Shown: positions 35,527-44,894 of the stretch, one piece after another
Layout of the letters: the number at the start of each line of letters is the position of its first letter
How positions within the stretch are numbered: position 1 is the first letter of the stretch
Source of the DNA: Lachnospiraceae bacterium
Lineage (GTDB): Bacteria; Bacillota; Clostridia; Lachnospirales; Lachnospiraceae
Assembly: GCA_002892395.1 (NCBI GenBank)
Contig: NBBL01000011.1
Coordinates: forward strand, 1 to 64,000
Length of the DNA: 64,000 bases
Reading direction: 5' to 3'
Program-made: the position numbers and the translations under genes
The notes under the pieces: generated by a model
The model's input: only the letters and a program-made list of their open reading frames with translations
The model's database searches: none
Told to the model about the DNA's origin: nothing

Positions 35527-35820
35527 TTATAATCCAAACTTCGCACAATACTTGTCCGGGTTTTCCATGTATTCTTTATACTTCGCCCGCAGACAATTTC
35601 CGCATGGGCGATACCCTGCGGCCAGAGCAGTCTTTTCGTCCGCAAAAAATACGCGTATTTTCTCAAAGCTGCCGGGGAAGCGACGGATTGTAGAAAGGGC
35701 AGACGGGCAATTCAAACGACCATAAATCTTCAGCTTTCCATTTCCACCGTATTCGCCCGGCGTTTCAGATAGATATTCCTTGCCGTCAGCTCCGATCAGT
35801 TTGTACATCTTCATTTTCAA
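35527..35820 (-). CDS. Ada-like metal-binding domain protein
   Basis: A 97-residue stand-alone protein resembling the Zn-binding N-terminal domain of Ada, which repairs methyl phosphotriesters. IYGRLNCPSAL and AGYRPCGNCLRAKYKEY are the typical segments with three of the four expected Cys; a Cys near the C-terminus (KYCAKF) could be the fourth or be unrelated. There is no methyltransferase or AraC domain. First gene of the unit with SRAP and RecD2. Confidence 0.8.
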   Translation of the reverse strand: MKMKMYKLIGADGKEYLSETPGEYGGNGKLKIYGRLNCPSALSTIRRFPGSFEKIRVFFADEKTALAAGYRPCGNCLRAKYKEYMENPDKYCAKFGL

Positions 35821-35964
35821 TTACCCCCATAAATAGTTGGATTGCGATACGCAGTCCTTCTTGTCAATAAAGCTGATTAATCCAGCTATGAAACATACAG
35901 TTCTAATGCTTTCTGAGCGCTCTCAACCTGTCTTGGTATCCCTGCACCCTGCTTAAAAACGGTT

Positions 35965-36774
35965 CTATATCGATCGATAAACGACGGGAAATTCGGCAGC
36001 TTTTGCTTTGCGCTGCTGATACAGCCGCTTATCCTCGGCTGAGTGCTCTTTGATTTCCACGCCGGCATAAAGGCCATATGTTCTGGCACAATAAATAATA
36101 TCAAAGGCCAGAATGTGGAGATTGATATCCGAGTGCATTTCCGCCTCATGCCCCTCAAAGCGACTCTGATGAATATTCACCAGGGCTGTATTGCTGCGTA
36201 TCTCATTGAGCAGTGCTGCACAAAAGCGGTAATACACATCCAGATGAAAAGAGGCATAAGTACCCCAGTCATCGTAAAATTCTGCCGCATTCGCCAGATA
36301 CTGCGCCTCGGTAGCTTTGCACATAAAATTGTGCTCCGGATCGTAGAACCACAAATATGCCATTGCAGAACGCTGATCATTCTTATACAGGTGGCTTGTA
36401 GGATAATGCTTTGCCAAAAGCTCATAACAGGACTTGAGGAATACGTTGATTTTTTCCTGACGTACCGATAAATCCCCACTGTCCCCTGCATAAAGTTGCC
36501 GGAACATTTCTCGGATCGTCTCGGCTTCTCCACACTTTTCAGCCATAACCACAAGGCCGCCGAAAGGCTGCATATAGCTGTCAATCAGATTCACCGTAGC
36601 CTTGCAAGCCTGCTTCAGCATGGCAGCAAAGTCAGGCGCGTCAATATCAAAAATATTTTGGAAATTCCTCACGGCATACCATTTGTAATTTTCATCTGCT
36701 CCGTCCGGCGCATTTAGATACTCAAACCGTGATATATAATTCTGAAAGATCAAATTTAGATTCTTCGTGTTCAT
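35965..36774 (-). CDS. Hypothetical protein linked to McrBC, apparently frameshifted near its end
   Basis: A 269-residue mostly helical protein (Tyr/Phe-rich, NFQNIFDIDAPDFAAMLKQA) that I cannot assign. ATG 36774 follows GGGAGG 8 bases upstream and begins 29 bp after the McrC stop, so it is the last gene of the McrBC unit. It ends abruptly at VVYRSI. A CGATCGAT tandem at about 35975-35982 suggests a 4-base duplication: with one CGAT removed the frame continues RTVFKQGAGIPRQVESAQKA and ELYVS to TAG 35886, adding about 26 residues. It may be an McrBC accessory or an unrelated defence protein. Confidence 0.7.
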   Translation of the reverse strand: MNTKNLNLIFQNYISRFEYLNAPDGADENYKWYAVRNFQNIFDIDAPDFAAMLKQACKATVNLIDSYMQPFGGLVVMAEKCGEAETIREMFRQLYAGDSGDLSVRQEKINVFLKSCYELLAKHYPTSHLYKNDQRSAMAYLWFYDPEHNFMCKATEAQYLANAAEFYDDWGTYASFHLDVYYRFCAALLNEIRSNTALVNIHQSRFEGHEAEMHSDINLHILAFDIIYCARTYGLYAGVEIKEHSAEDKRLYQQRKAKAAEFPVVYRSI

Positions 36775-36802
36775 ACAGTAAGCCTCCCGTTTTCTTTCGC
36801 TG

Positions 36803-37843
36803 TCACACAGCAATCGAAAAATGCTCCATTACAATATCATCAAGCTGTCGCCTGATGACTGAAAAATCCCGGCTCAGATCAAGTGTCCTCACAGAAATTT
36901 TGTTGCCGCTCATCTGATAGGTATGATCCGGTTGCGTTTCTTCTTCCGTTCGGGCATAAAGGAGCATACCGGATACCTCATGTTCTTTGTCCCGAAGCTC
37001 CGCTTCCTTATTCTTCACATAAGTGAAAATCTGATACAGGTTGCCCGAATGGAGCGTGTGCTTATCGTATTGCAGCTGCGTTGTGTGAGCGTAATATTTC
37101 GCATCAATGATAAGGACTTTATCCGCATGGCTGAGCATAATATCTGTCTGCATCACCGGTAGCATTTCCCCCATATCATCGTCCAGCTGCCAGGGAATCT
37201 GCGACGCATTGGCCGAAATCTGCGGAAATTCCCTGCGATAGTATTCCAGTATGAACTTTTCGTACAGTCTGTGCATACGCTGTTCGTCCAGAAAATCCAT
37301 CAGCTTCGTCGTTCCGTCGGATTGCGTTTGCAAAAGCCCTTTCACAACCAGATAGCAAATGGAGATCATCATCCGGTATGTCTGGTTATTGCGGTCATAC
37401 TGTATGTTCCAGTTCCCAGAATAGAGATCGAGCGGCTCAACCTCTGTAAAATACAGCATTAGTTTTTTTAATTCCTTCTTGCGGCTCTTTGAAATATCCG
37501 CCTTAAGAAGCAGCTGAACCGTGGATTTGATGATTCGGTTCATATAAGCGTTTACCGAAAAATCATCATAGGTACAGATCATCTGCTTGCGCAGAAAAGC
37601 CTGTGTCTTTATCGATTCCGTAACGTCTATTTTGTCCCGGAGTGAGGATAGCGGTTCCGTTTTTGGAATATATTGCCTGCCGAGACCTCGCTTCAACTGC
37701 GTGCTGATTCCACGGGCAAGAATCGCAGCACATAATTCGGCTGTGTTATCAAAATCCTCTGTCGCTATTTTTTTGTACCCCCGCTCATTCAATACCTGAA
37801 ACGCATACGCAAGCATATAGTATATATTCTGTATCCGGATCAT
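36803..37843 (-). CDS. mcrC: McrC-like restriction endonuclease subunit
   Basis: A 346-residue partner of the McrB motor that supplies the PD-(D/E)xK nuclease. The catalytic region MQTDIMLSHADKVLIIDAKY has the Asp and the Asp-X-Lys of the fold (about 234-252). ATG 37843 overlaps the McrB stop by 4 bases, so this start is chosen over 37873. Together with McrB it cuts DNA carrying modified cytosine or related modifications. Confidence 0.92.
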   Translation of the reverse strand: MIRIQNIYYMLAYAFQVLNERGYKKIATEDFDNTAELCAAILARGISTQLKRGLGRQYIPKTEPLSSLRDKIDVTESIKTQAFLRKQMICTYDDFSVNAYMNRIIKSTVQLLLKADISKSRKKELKKLMLYFTEVEPLDLYSGNWNIQYDRNNQTYRMMISICYLVVKGLLQTQSDGTTKLMDFLDEQRMHRLYEKFILEYYRREFPQISANASQIPWQLDDDMGEMLPVMQTDIMLSHADKVLIIDAKYYAHTTQLQYDKHTLHSGNLYQIFTYVKNKEAELRDKEHEVSGMLLYARTEEETQPDHTYQMSGNKISVRTLDLSRDFSVIRRQLDDIVMEHFSIAV

Positions 37844-40347
37844 TGGATTGCGCTCCTCAATGCGTCGCTCCATTCCTTTACCCGAAGCGGTTCGTCAAAC
37901 CAGTATTCTTTTAACATTGGAATCAGCTTATATTCTACAATCCCTGAGAGCTTTTTATCCGTTACATCTTCCGCTGACATATTACAAAAATGGCTATGCC
38001 CAATACAAAAACCCTCCCCCAGAGATTCATCCGCCGCGATTCGTTCGTTCAGCCCTTTCACACATTGAATCAGGTTATCAAATTTGCGGTTATCCAGTTC
38101 TTCCATATATGCCCGGAATCCTTCGGAATCAAAAGCCGGTCGCAGATCGAAAAATGCAAATCTTCTTCGCAGCGCGTAATCGAGCATTGCAAGACTGCGG
38201 TCTGCCGTATTCATCATGCCGATAATGTAAACATTATCCGGGACATAAAACATCTCGTCCGAATAAAGCAGCTGCAATTTATTTTTGCTGCCTCTTTTGT
38301 CATTTTCGATCAGCATGAACAGTTCACCGAAGATTTTGCTCAGGTTGCCGCGGTTGATCTCATCAATGATAAAGAAATAGTCATTTTCGGTGTCAATCTC
38401 CGCACGTTTGCAAAAATTATAAAATGCGCCTTTTTTCAGCTCGAATCCACTTGCAGACGGCCGGAATCCCATGATGAAATCCTCATACGAGTAACTCTGA
38501 TGGAACTGTACCATCATTACGCGCTCGACATCCTTCACTCCCATAATCGAGTAAGCAAGCCTCTTTGCGAGAAATGTCTTTCCAACGCCGGGAGCACCCT
38601 GTAGGATAATGTTCATCTCGCTTTTAAGGACGCCTACCAATGTATGGTAGGCATCTTCACCGATAAACACGTCCTCAAGAAAATCATCTGCCGTATACGG
38701 AGGATACTTGACTTCTTTGCTTTCTTCTTCTGTCTCCGCACGGTCATCTTCAAAGAATGCGTTGATTTTTCCTACCAGATCAGGGTAATCCGTAATGTCC
38801 GTTAAGGTTTTCATGACAAGTATTTCATCGCTCTGCCAGCTGCCTTTATGCGTCCATCTTACCCGGCGAACGTTGGGATACTCGCCCTCATGATTTTCAT
38901 CATATTCATAGTCAGACTCCACAAAGCCACGGCCAAGAATTTCTGATCGGCCACGCTTTGCGAAAATAACATCTCCAGGCTTAATATCATGCGCAAACTG
39001 CCAGACCGCATGAGCGGAATTTTTATAGGAAGATTCACCTCCGCGTAACTCCCGGAGCTGATCTCTCATTTCCTCCTTACTCGCATAAGTATTCAAATCT
39101 CCAAGTTCATGCCAGCCAAGTCCCATGACACCAGCTTGATAGAAATCATCCCACATGGCAGCGCCTTCGCCCGGTGCATATAGCCAGTAATGAACCGTAT
39201 CCACATCTGCATCTCCCAATGCGTTTTCTTTTGCAGCTCTTTTTGATTTCATACGGGCCACGCCATTTTTGAAGGTCTCAGAAGCCAGTTCATCTGTCAT
39301 ATCCACGGTCATGCCAGCCTCAGTGAGCTTCCAGATGCCTGTCACGCTGTTATCAATATAGCCGTCGCTGACAAGATAGCTTCTGGCGAAAGCAACCTCA
39401 TTTTCAAATTTGTTGACGTTATTGCGCCCTCTGGTTTCGCTGATCTCTTCTTCCGTCAGGTGTTCATTCTCAATAATTTTCCTGCGTGTGTCCGCCGGAG
39501 TGGCGGCTCCCCCCAGATCCCGGAGTGCCTGCAATACAGGCTTGAACCAGCGCAAAAATGCCGCATGACTCTTACCCGATTTCGAATCTTCCTTTTCTCT
39601 CTGGTCATCTGACAGAGATGCGACCCAGGCATGATAAGAAAGCTCCGGGAAGGATTGATATGGATAGCTGCCCGACTTGAGTACGCTTTTGCATTTGTCG
39701 CACAGCTCCAGATACTTTCGGGCAAAAGGTACTGATTTCATGGAAGAAACATCAGATACCACACCCGCAGACATATTGGCCGGGTTGCTCATATACCAGC
39801 GATTGCGTGAATCCAGATTCAGATAAGTATTGGGGCGAATCCAATAAAGCCCCATCGTGATATTCCAGCGGACGGCAAACTGCGTCAGGACCTGATCGTA
39901 TGCAGCGGAAAATGCTGCCCTGCGTTCCTCCGTATCTTTATCTGCGAGGGCGAGCGCCGCTTCAAAAACGGCCCACAGGTTATCAATGTCATGCTCTTTT
40001 CGTGTGTCCTCAAAGGCATAAAAGGTAGCCATCATATTGTTCAGGACGGGTATGCCCGAAAAATCGTCCGGTACTTCTGCTGAGACGGAAAACTCCGAAA
40101 TCAATCCGCCTATAATCGCTTTTCGGTTCGTGTCTGTGATCCCCTTATTGAACAACCCAAACACGGTAAACGGGTCAATATCCTTCGGAATATTATCCTT
40201 TTTGAGTTTCGGCAGTTTCATCCCAATGGCTGAGTAAGTGCTTTGAAGCTTTTGAATCAGCGTTTGCCGGTCTTTCTTATATTCGAGCAGTTTCGTTGCG
40301 AAAGCCGTATAAAACGCGATCCACTTAAACTGACTTGTCATTTCCAT
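37840..40347 (-). CDS. mcrB: McrB-like AAA+ GTPase with Mrr_N-like and EVE-like domains
   Basis: An 835-residue DNA translocase of a type IV restriction system. The N-terminus is a helical region of unknown family (1-270). A winged-helix Mrr_N-like module follows (about 280-360, LRDLGGAATPADTRRKI). Next is an EVE/PUA-like module (about 385-530; YWLYAPGEGAAMWDDFYQAG, GDVIFAKRGRSEILGRG), a fold that reads modified bases. The C-terminus is AAA+ with Walker A GAPGVGKT, Walker B FFIIDEINRGNLSKIFGELF and sensor MMNTADRSLAMLDYALRRRF. It has a GGAGGG site and is coupled to mcrC. Confidence 0.92.
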   Translation of the reverse strand: MEMTSQFKWIAFYTAFATKLLEYKKDRQTLIQKLQSTYSAIGMKLPKLKKDNIPKDIDPFTVFGLFNKGITDTNRKAIIGGLISEFSVSAEVPDDFSGIPVLNNMMATFYAFEDTRKEHDIDNLWAVFEAALALADKDTEERRAAFSAAYDQVLTQFAVRWNITMGLYWIRPNTYLNLDSRNRWYMSNPANMSAGVVSDVSSMKSVPFARKYLELCDKCKSVLKSGSYPYQSFPELSYHAWVASLSDDQREKEDSKSGKSHAAFLRWFKPVLQALRDLGGAATPADTRRKIIENEHLTEEEISETRGRNNVNKFENEVAFARSYLVSDGYIDNSVTGIWKLTEAGMTVDMTDELASETFKNGVARMKSKRAAKENALGDADVDTVHYWLYAPGEGAAMWDDFYQAGVMGLGWHELGDLNTYASKEEMRDQLRELRGGESSYKNSAHAVWQFAHDIKPGDVIFAKRGRSEILGRGFVESDYEYDENHEGEYPNVRRVRWTHKGSWQSDEILVMKTLTDITDYPDLVGKINAFFEDDRAETEEESKEVKYPPYTADDFLEDVFIGEDAYHTLVGVLKSEMNIILQGAPGVGKTFLAKRLAYSIMGVKDVERVMMVQFHQSYSYEDFIMGFRPSASGFELKKGAFYNFCKRAEIDTENDYFFIIDEINRGNLSKIFGELFMLIENDKRGSKNKLQLLYSDEMFYVPDNVYIIGMMNTADRSLAMLDYALRRRFAFFDLRPAFDSEGFRAYMEELDNRKFDNLIQCVKGLNERIAADESLGEGFCIGHSHFCNMSAEDVTDKKLSGIVEYKLIPMLKEYWFDEPLRVKEWSDALRSAIQ

Positions 40348-40401
40348 CTATATCCCTCCACTGGGTGGTTATCCTGTTTATTCCCTTATCCCTGTCTGAT
40401 T

Positions 40402-43400
40402 TTACGCCACAATATTCACCGCATTATCCCTGATGGATGCGATGGTCTGCATCAGTGCCGCTCTGGTTTTTGTGTCGAACAGCTTCACAAAGCTGACCGG
40501 CTTATCAAAGGGCGGCTTCATCAAGTCCGCGGTATTGTCCATGTAACCGTTCAGCTCTACATGGTTGATGATTTTCAGTACAAAGGCAATCTGCCGCTGG
40601 TTCAAATTCTCATCGTTAATAAAAGACGAGAATGCCTGCATAGCCGCCTCATGATCCAGCTTTGCGATTTTACGGATCAGCAGGCCAAACGGCGTATCGC
40701 CGAATTCTCTGGCGTAATCCTCTTTGGAGCCCAGTTCACTGGTCAGCACCTGCTCCAGCTTATTGTAATCGCCGGATGTCAGCGGAATATTATGCGTCAG
40801 CTTATAAATTGCCAGTGTATTGACATTCTCATTGACATAGCGGTTTACCTTAGCGCGGTAATCCTCAAAATCATATGCAGCCTCCATCGTCTGTCCTTCC
40901 TGCTGCGCAGTGATTGGATCGTTCAGATGCGTGATGATGGGCTTTTGTCCGTTTCCTCTGTCAAGGAATTTAATCAGTTCCCGAAGTTCCTGCCGGATTT
41001 TTTCAAACAGCAGCACGTCGTTCGCATCCCAGAAAGAGTCCGTGTTAATCTCTTTAATGATGTCCAGCTTGTCCTTTACCTGCGGAATGCTGACCTTTTT
41101 CTCTAAAAGTGCGGCAACATCACAGAGCTGCTTTTTGGCATATTTGAAGGCAGACATCTGCTCGATACTCGCAATCATCAGACCATACATAAAGTTGTCA
41201 AACCGCTTGGCGCATTCGTCAGTATCTTCCAAGGTGACGATAGGTGCGATCTGTGCGATCAGTTCTCCCTTATCATCTTCACTGATATAAGAAAACGTCT
41301 GAATTTCCTTGTATTTCTCCACATACTGCTCGCGCAGACGAACCGAAACCAGTTCGTCATTCAGCGCACAGACCTGCCCGTGGCATTCCGAAATAAGGCT
41401 TTGCCGCCAGACCTGATAGCTGTCTTCCGAAAAAGCACTTTCCTGAAGTGCTACCGCCAGCCGGATTCGCTTCCCAAAAATATTTTCGGAAAGGGATTTT
41501 GTCTCCCTGGCTTCATAACCTTCCTTATTCGTGCGGAAATACTCAAAGTTTCCGCAATAGTCAAAAATCATAAAGCGGCGTTTATCTGTATATTCACCGT
41601 CAATTTCATCCTGACAGGTCAATTCCTTGCACAGACGCGTACCCCGGCCAATCATCTGCCAGAACTTCGCCTTGGAACGTACCTTTTTGAAGAATACAAG
41701 GTTGACGCACTCCGGCACGTCGATACCGGTATCCATCATATCCACAGATACAGCGATATAAGGCGGCTTCTCCGGCGATTTGAAGTCGTCAATCACAGTC
41801 TGGGCATAGGTGTCGTCACAAATCACCCTCTGCGCAAATGTCCCGTTGTGTTGCGGATAGAGCTTATTGAACCGCTCCAGAATAAATTCCGCATGGCGCT
41901 TATTCTGGGCGAAGATAATCGTTTTTCCAAGCCGATCTCCACCGTCAACATGAATTCCCCGCTCCATCAGGTCCTGCAAGACAATATCCACTGTGGTCTC
42001 GTTGAACACAAAATTGTTCAGCTTTGCGGACGGGATAAAGTCCGGCATCATGCCATCTTCAATGAAGTCTTCCTCATAGCGCTCCTTGTCTTCATCAGAC
42101 AGCTCGTCATAGGTAATACCCTCATCCAGAAACTTGGTTTTGACCTCGTAGTTGTAATAGGGCACCAGTACATGATCTGTATACACGGCAGTTTCGTAGT
42201 CGTAAGCATAGGTAGGCACCCCATGCTCCATTTCAAAGAAGTCATAGGTATTGCGGTCAACATCTGTTTTTGGTGTTGCAGTCAGTCCTACCATCAGCGC
42301 GTCAAAATACTCGAAAATTGCCCGGTATTTCTTAAAAATGCTCCGGTGGCTCTCATCAATGATAATCAGGTCAAAGTGGGCCGGCGTAAACATCGGAATG
42401 CCGCTCTCTGTTTTTGCCGAATCAATGGCATTGAGCATGGTAGGGTAGGTAGAGAACACAATCCTTGCCGCGCGGTCATCTTTGTTGGAACAAAGATTGC
42501 ACAGCGACATATCCGGCAAATAATTCTTAAAGTCATCCTTCGCCTGCTTGACCAGCGCAGTACGGTCAGCCAGAAAAAGAATATTTGTGATCCATTTTCC
42601 ACGGCTAAGTACATCCGTCAGGCTGGAGGCCGTTCTTGTTTTTCCTGTGCCGGTGGCCATGACCAGAAGGTGTTTGCGAAAGCCCAGCTGGGTCTGCTCA
42701 CATACGGCACGGATCGCCTCCTTCTGATAATAGCGGTCTGTGATCTTATCGCTGATCGGAACCGTCATCAAATCCATGCGTTCCTGACGGCGATACATCA
42801 GCTTTTGCAGATCATCCTTGCTGAAAATACCGCTGACAGCACGCTGTGGGCTGGTTTGGTCATCCCAAAAGTAGGTTTCAAATCCATTTGTGGTAAACAT
42901 CATTGGTCTGCGGCCAAATTTACGCTCCAGGCAATCTGCATACAACACCGCCTGCTTGCGTCCAATGTTTGGGTCTTTGCTGGTTCGCTTGGCCTCCACG
43001 ACTGCCAGAGGCCGACCATCTTTACCAAATAAGACATAATCACAATAGCCCATCTGCCCGATGACACCGGCCATGCCCTCTACAGGATATTCCTCCTGCA
43101 CGTCTGCATCCACGCCGGTGAACTTCCAGCCCATGAGTTTCATGCCCACATCAATATAGATTTTCCGGGTCTTAAATTCGGACAAATCCTCCGCTTCAAA
43201 GCTGCGTTCCTGACGGTGCTGCTCCTTTTCAGCAGTGTACTGAGCGGAGAGGGCTTCCACCTGCTTGCGGAGCGCTTCGATCTCAGCATCTTTTTCGCCC
43301 AGCAGGCTTTCCTGTTCTTTTATCTTTTTTGTATCGACAATGACCTTCTCTGTCGGGATCAGCGCCTCATCAAAATGGCGCTCTACATAATCCGAACCAT

Positions 43401-43773
43401 AACAGTAGTCTACCCACTGGATAAACTCAAACAATCCCCTCAAGGAATTCAGTGCGTCAGCAGCCTGCACGCTGCGCTCGGTGTGTACTGCCAGATTTCC
43501 CAGCTTGATGATAAAGGCCAGTTTCCCCCAGGTATTATAATCTACTGCAAAACGAAAGCTCTGTTCATGGATCAACGATTGCAGATTGTCCCGATAGGGC
43601 ATCTCCATCGTGTTATCCGCAGCGTAAACCCATTTCACTGCCAGCTCCAATGCTTTCCGACAGCCCACGGCGCACATGGCAGGGGCAGAACCATATACTT
43701 TTTCTGCCTCAATCGCGGCAGAGGCAAAAAGCGAATATTGCTTTTGTGATTTTAGAAATTCAAAATTCGACAT
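40402..43773 (-). CDS. hsdR: Type I restriction endonuclease subunit R
   Basis: The 1123-residue motor and nuclease of a type I system. An N-terminal DUF4145-like helical domain (1-125) is followed by a coiled coil (about 145-200), a PD-(D/E)xK region (YCDYVLFGKDGRPLAVVEAK), a helicase with Walker A MATGTGKTR, DESH box, GLTATP and motif VI QMIGRGTRL, and the C-terminal helical domain. The ATG follows AGGAGG and lies inside the end of the upstream hsdS frame. Separated by 54 bp from mcrB. Confidence 0.95.
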   Translation of the reverse strand: MSNFEFLKSQKQYSLFASAAIEAEKVYGSAPAMCAVGCRKALELAVKWVYAADNTMEMPYRDNLQSLIHEQSFRFAVDYNTWGKLAFIIKLGNLAVHTERSVQAADALNSLRGLFEFIQWVDYCYGSDYVERHFDEALIPTEKVIVDTKKIKEQESLLGEKDAEIEALRKQVEALSAQYTAEKEQHRQERSFEAEDLSEFKTRKIYIDVGMKLMGWKFTGVDADVQEEYPVEGMAGVIGQMGYCDYVLFGKDGRPLAVVEAKRTSKDPNIGRKQAVLYADCLERKFGRRPMMFTTNGFETYFWDDQTSPQRAVSGIFSKDDLQKLMYRRQERMDLMTVPISDKITDRYYQKEAIRAVCEQTQLGFRKHLLVMATGTGKTRTASSLTDVLSRGKWITNILFLADRTALVKQAKDDFKNYLPDMSLCNLCSNKDDRAARIVFSTYPTMLNAIDSAKTESGIPMFTPAHFDLIIIDESHRSIFKKYRAIFEYFDALMVGLTATPKTDVDRNTYDFFEMEHGVPTYAYDYETAVYTDHVLVPYYNYEVKTKFLDEGITYDELSDEDKERYEEDFIEDGMMPDFIPSAKLNNFVFNETTVDIVLQDLMERGIHVDGGDRLGKTIIFAQNKRHAEFILERFNKLYPQHNGTFAQRVICDDTYAQTVIDDFKSPEKPPYIAVSVDMMDTGIDVPECVNLVFFKKVRSKAKFWQMIGRGTRLCKELTCQDEIDGEYTDKRRFMIFDYCGNFEYFRTNKEGYEARETKSLSENIFGKRIRLAVALQESAFSEDSYQVWRQSLISECHGQVCALNDELVSVRLREQYVEKYKEIQTFSYISEDDKGELIAQIAPIVTLEDTDECAKRFDNFMYGLMIASIEQMSAFKYAKKQLCDVAALLEKKVSIPQVKDKLDIIKEINTDSFWDANDVLLFEKIRQELRELIKFLDRGNGQKPIITHLNDPITAQQEGQTMEAAYDFEDYRAKVNRYVNENVNTLAIYKLTHNIPLTSGDYNKLEQVLTSELGSKEDYAREFGDTPFGLLIRKIAKLDHEAAMQAFSSFINDENLNQRQIAFVLKIINHVELNGYMDNTADLMKPPFDKPVSFVKLFDTKTRAALMQTIASIRDNAVNIVA

Positions 43774-44858
43774 TTCTGTTTCCTCCTGCTATGTGAATTC
43801 CGTGTAATAACGTGGGCAGCTTGCACGACAGCTTTTGATTTGTCGACTTGTTTTGTAAAAGCAGAAAACTCTCGTTGCATTTCAATTGGTGGTATTATCA
43901 TCTCAAATGCTTTGATATCACCTACATTTATATGTGGAGATGCTGAACCAGATTGTCCCCTAAGCGCATTGTCCAAAAATGATTGGCAGTTCATTGCATA
44001 GGATAAAAACTCAGAGGTACATTTCTCCGTATCGGGAGATAATAGCATTGAACGTTGCCCCAAAGCCACATTACATTCTCTGTCAATTATCGCAGCAATA
44101 CCTAAAATTGCACCTTCCCTTGTATAAATTACATCTCCCTTCTCAGGTTGCTTTCTTTGTATTCTCTTATTAAACTCTTCTTCGAATATGTACTCTATTT
44201 CATCCCACAGAATATGATTCTTTTTAACAATCGAGGTTCTTATACACATATATCCTGTGTTTTCAGTTGTATAATTTGGTGTCGAATGCGGACAATCCAC
44301 AATAATTTTACAAGCAGATTCCAATCTTTCAGTACTCCATCCCATTGGATTTGCAATAGGATCACCAAACATCTCTACAAATCGGGCTTTAATGAGTTCA
44401 TCTAATTCTTTTAGTTCTGCCTGCCTTCCATCGATTATCTTCTGTAATTTGTCAAATAACGCTATAGTTTCCTTCTGCTCTTCAATATTCGGAATTACAT
44501 TGATTTCAATATCATTAATATAATTCTTATTAGTATGCTTTAAGCCAGCCCCCTTAAACCCAGCCTCTAACACTTTCATGTTAGCTTTAAAGAAATAATA
44601 AAGGTATTTGCATTCAACATTTTTATCTGGTTGCAAGACCACACAATCTGTCGAAACGGCAAACTTTCCCGAGTAGTAATGCAATGTTGCATTCCCTCCA
44701 GTCCCCATAATTATTCCTTCACCATCTATTTGATAATCAGAATACCTTTTGTTTTCATCAGAACTTGATGTAAAAAACATATATTCAGCACCATCAACAG
44801 CCTCGCCAGCTTTTATTGCAGACTTTGATGCATATGAACAAATATCTCCTATTTTCAT
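43752..44858 (-). CDS. hsdS: Type I restriction specificity subunit, second copy with altered C-terminus
   Basis: A 368-residue S subunit with two target-recognition domains (about 1-155 and 180-340) joined by the conserved coil ELKELDELIKARFVEMFGDP. The final conserved helix is cut after VDKSKAVVQ: the frame then reads unrelated residues and runs over the hsdR start, ending at 43752. In the first copy this helix continues KGLDEAQMLFDSLMQQYFG. This copy is therefore either a silent cassette or a rearranged product that lacks its normal tail. Confidence 0.88.
   Translation of the reverse strand: MKIGDICSYASKSAIKAGEAVDGAEYMFFTSSSDENKRYSDYQIDGEGIIMGTGGNATLHYYSGKFAVSTDCVVLQPDKNVECKYLYYFFKANMKVLEAGFKGAGLKHTNKNYINDIEINVIPNIEEQKETIALFDKLQKIIDGRQAELKELDELIKARFVEMFGDPIANPMGWSTERLESACKIIVDCPHSTPNYTTENTGYMCIRTSIVKKNHILWDEIEYIFEEEFNKRIQRKQPEKGDVIYTREGAILGIAAIIDRECNVALGQRSMLLSPDTEKCTSEFLSYAMNCQSFLDNALRGQSGSASPHINVGDIKAFEMIIPPIEMQREFSAFTKQVDKSKAVVQAAHVITRNSHSRRKQKCRILNF
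43825..43852 (-). repeat. 28-bp direct repeat shared by the two hsdS genes (copy in second hsdS)
   Basis: Identical to 45976-46003 and in the same orientation. Begins ACGACAGCTTTTGATTTG and marks the exact place where the second hsdS diverges from the first. A second shared segment in the central coil (44365-44403 and 46528-46566) differs at only a few bases. Both are likely exchange points. Confidence 0.85.
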
Positions 44859-44894
44859 TTTTTCATCCCCACAAATACAAAGCTGATGAAATCT

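Noticed and set aside
41380-43032. Long plus-strand ORF of 550 codons
   Set aside because: It lies wholly antisense to hsdR, has no domain signature and no ribosome site; it is a shadow of the coding strand.
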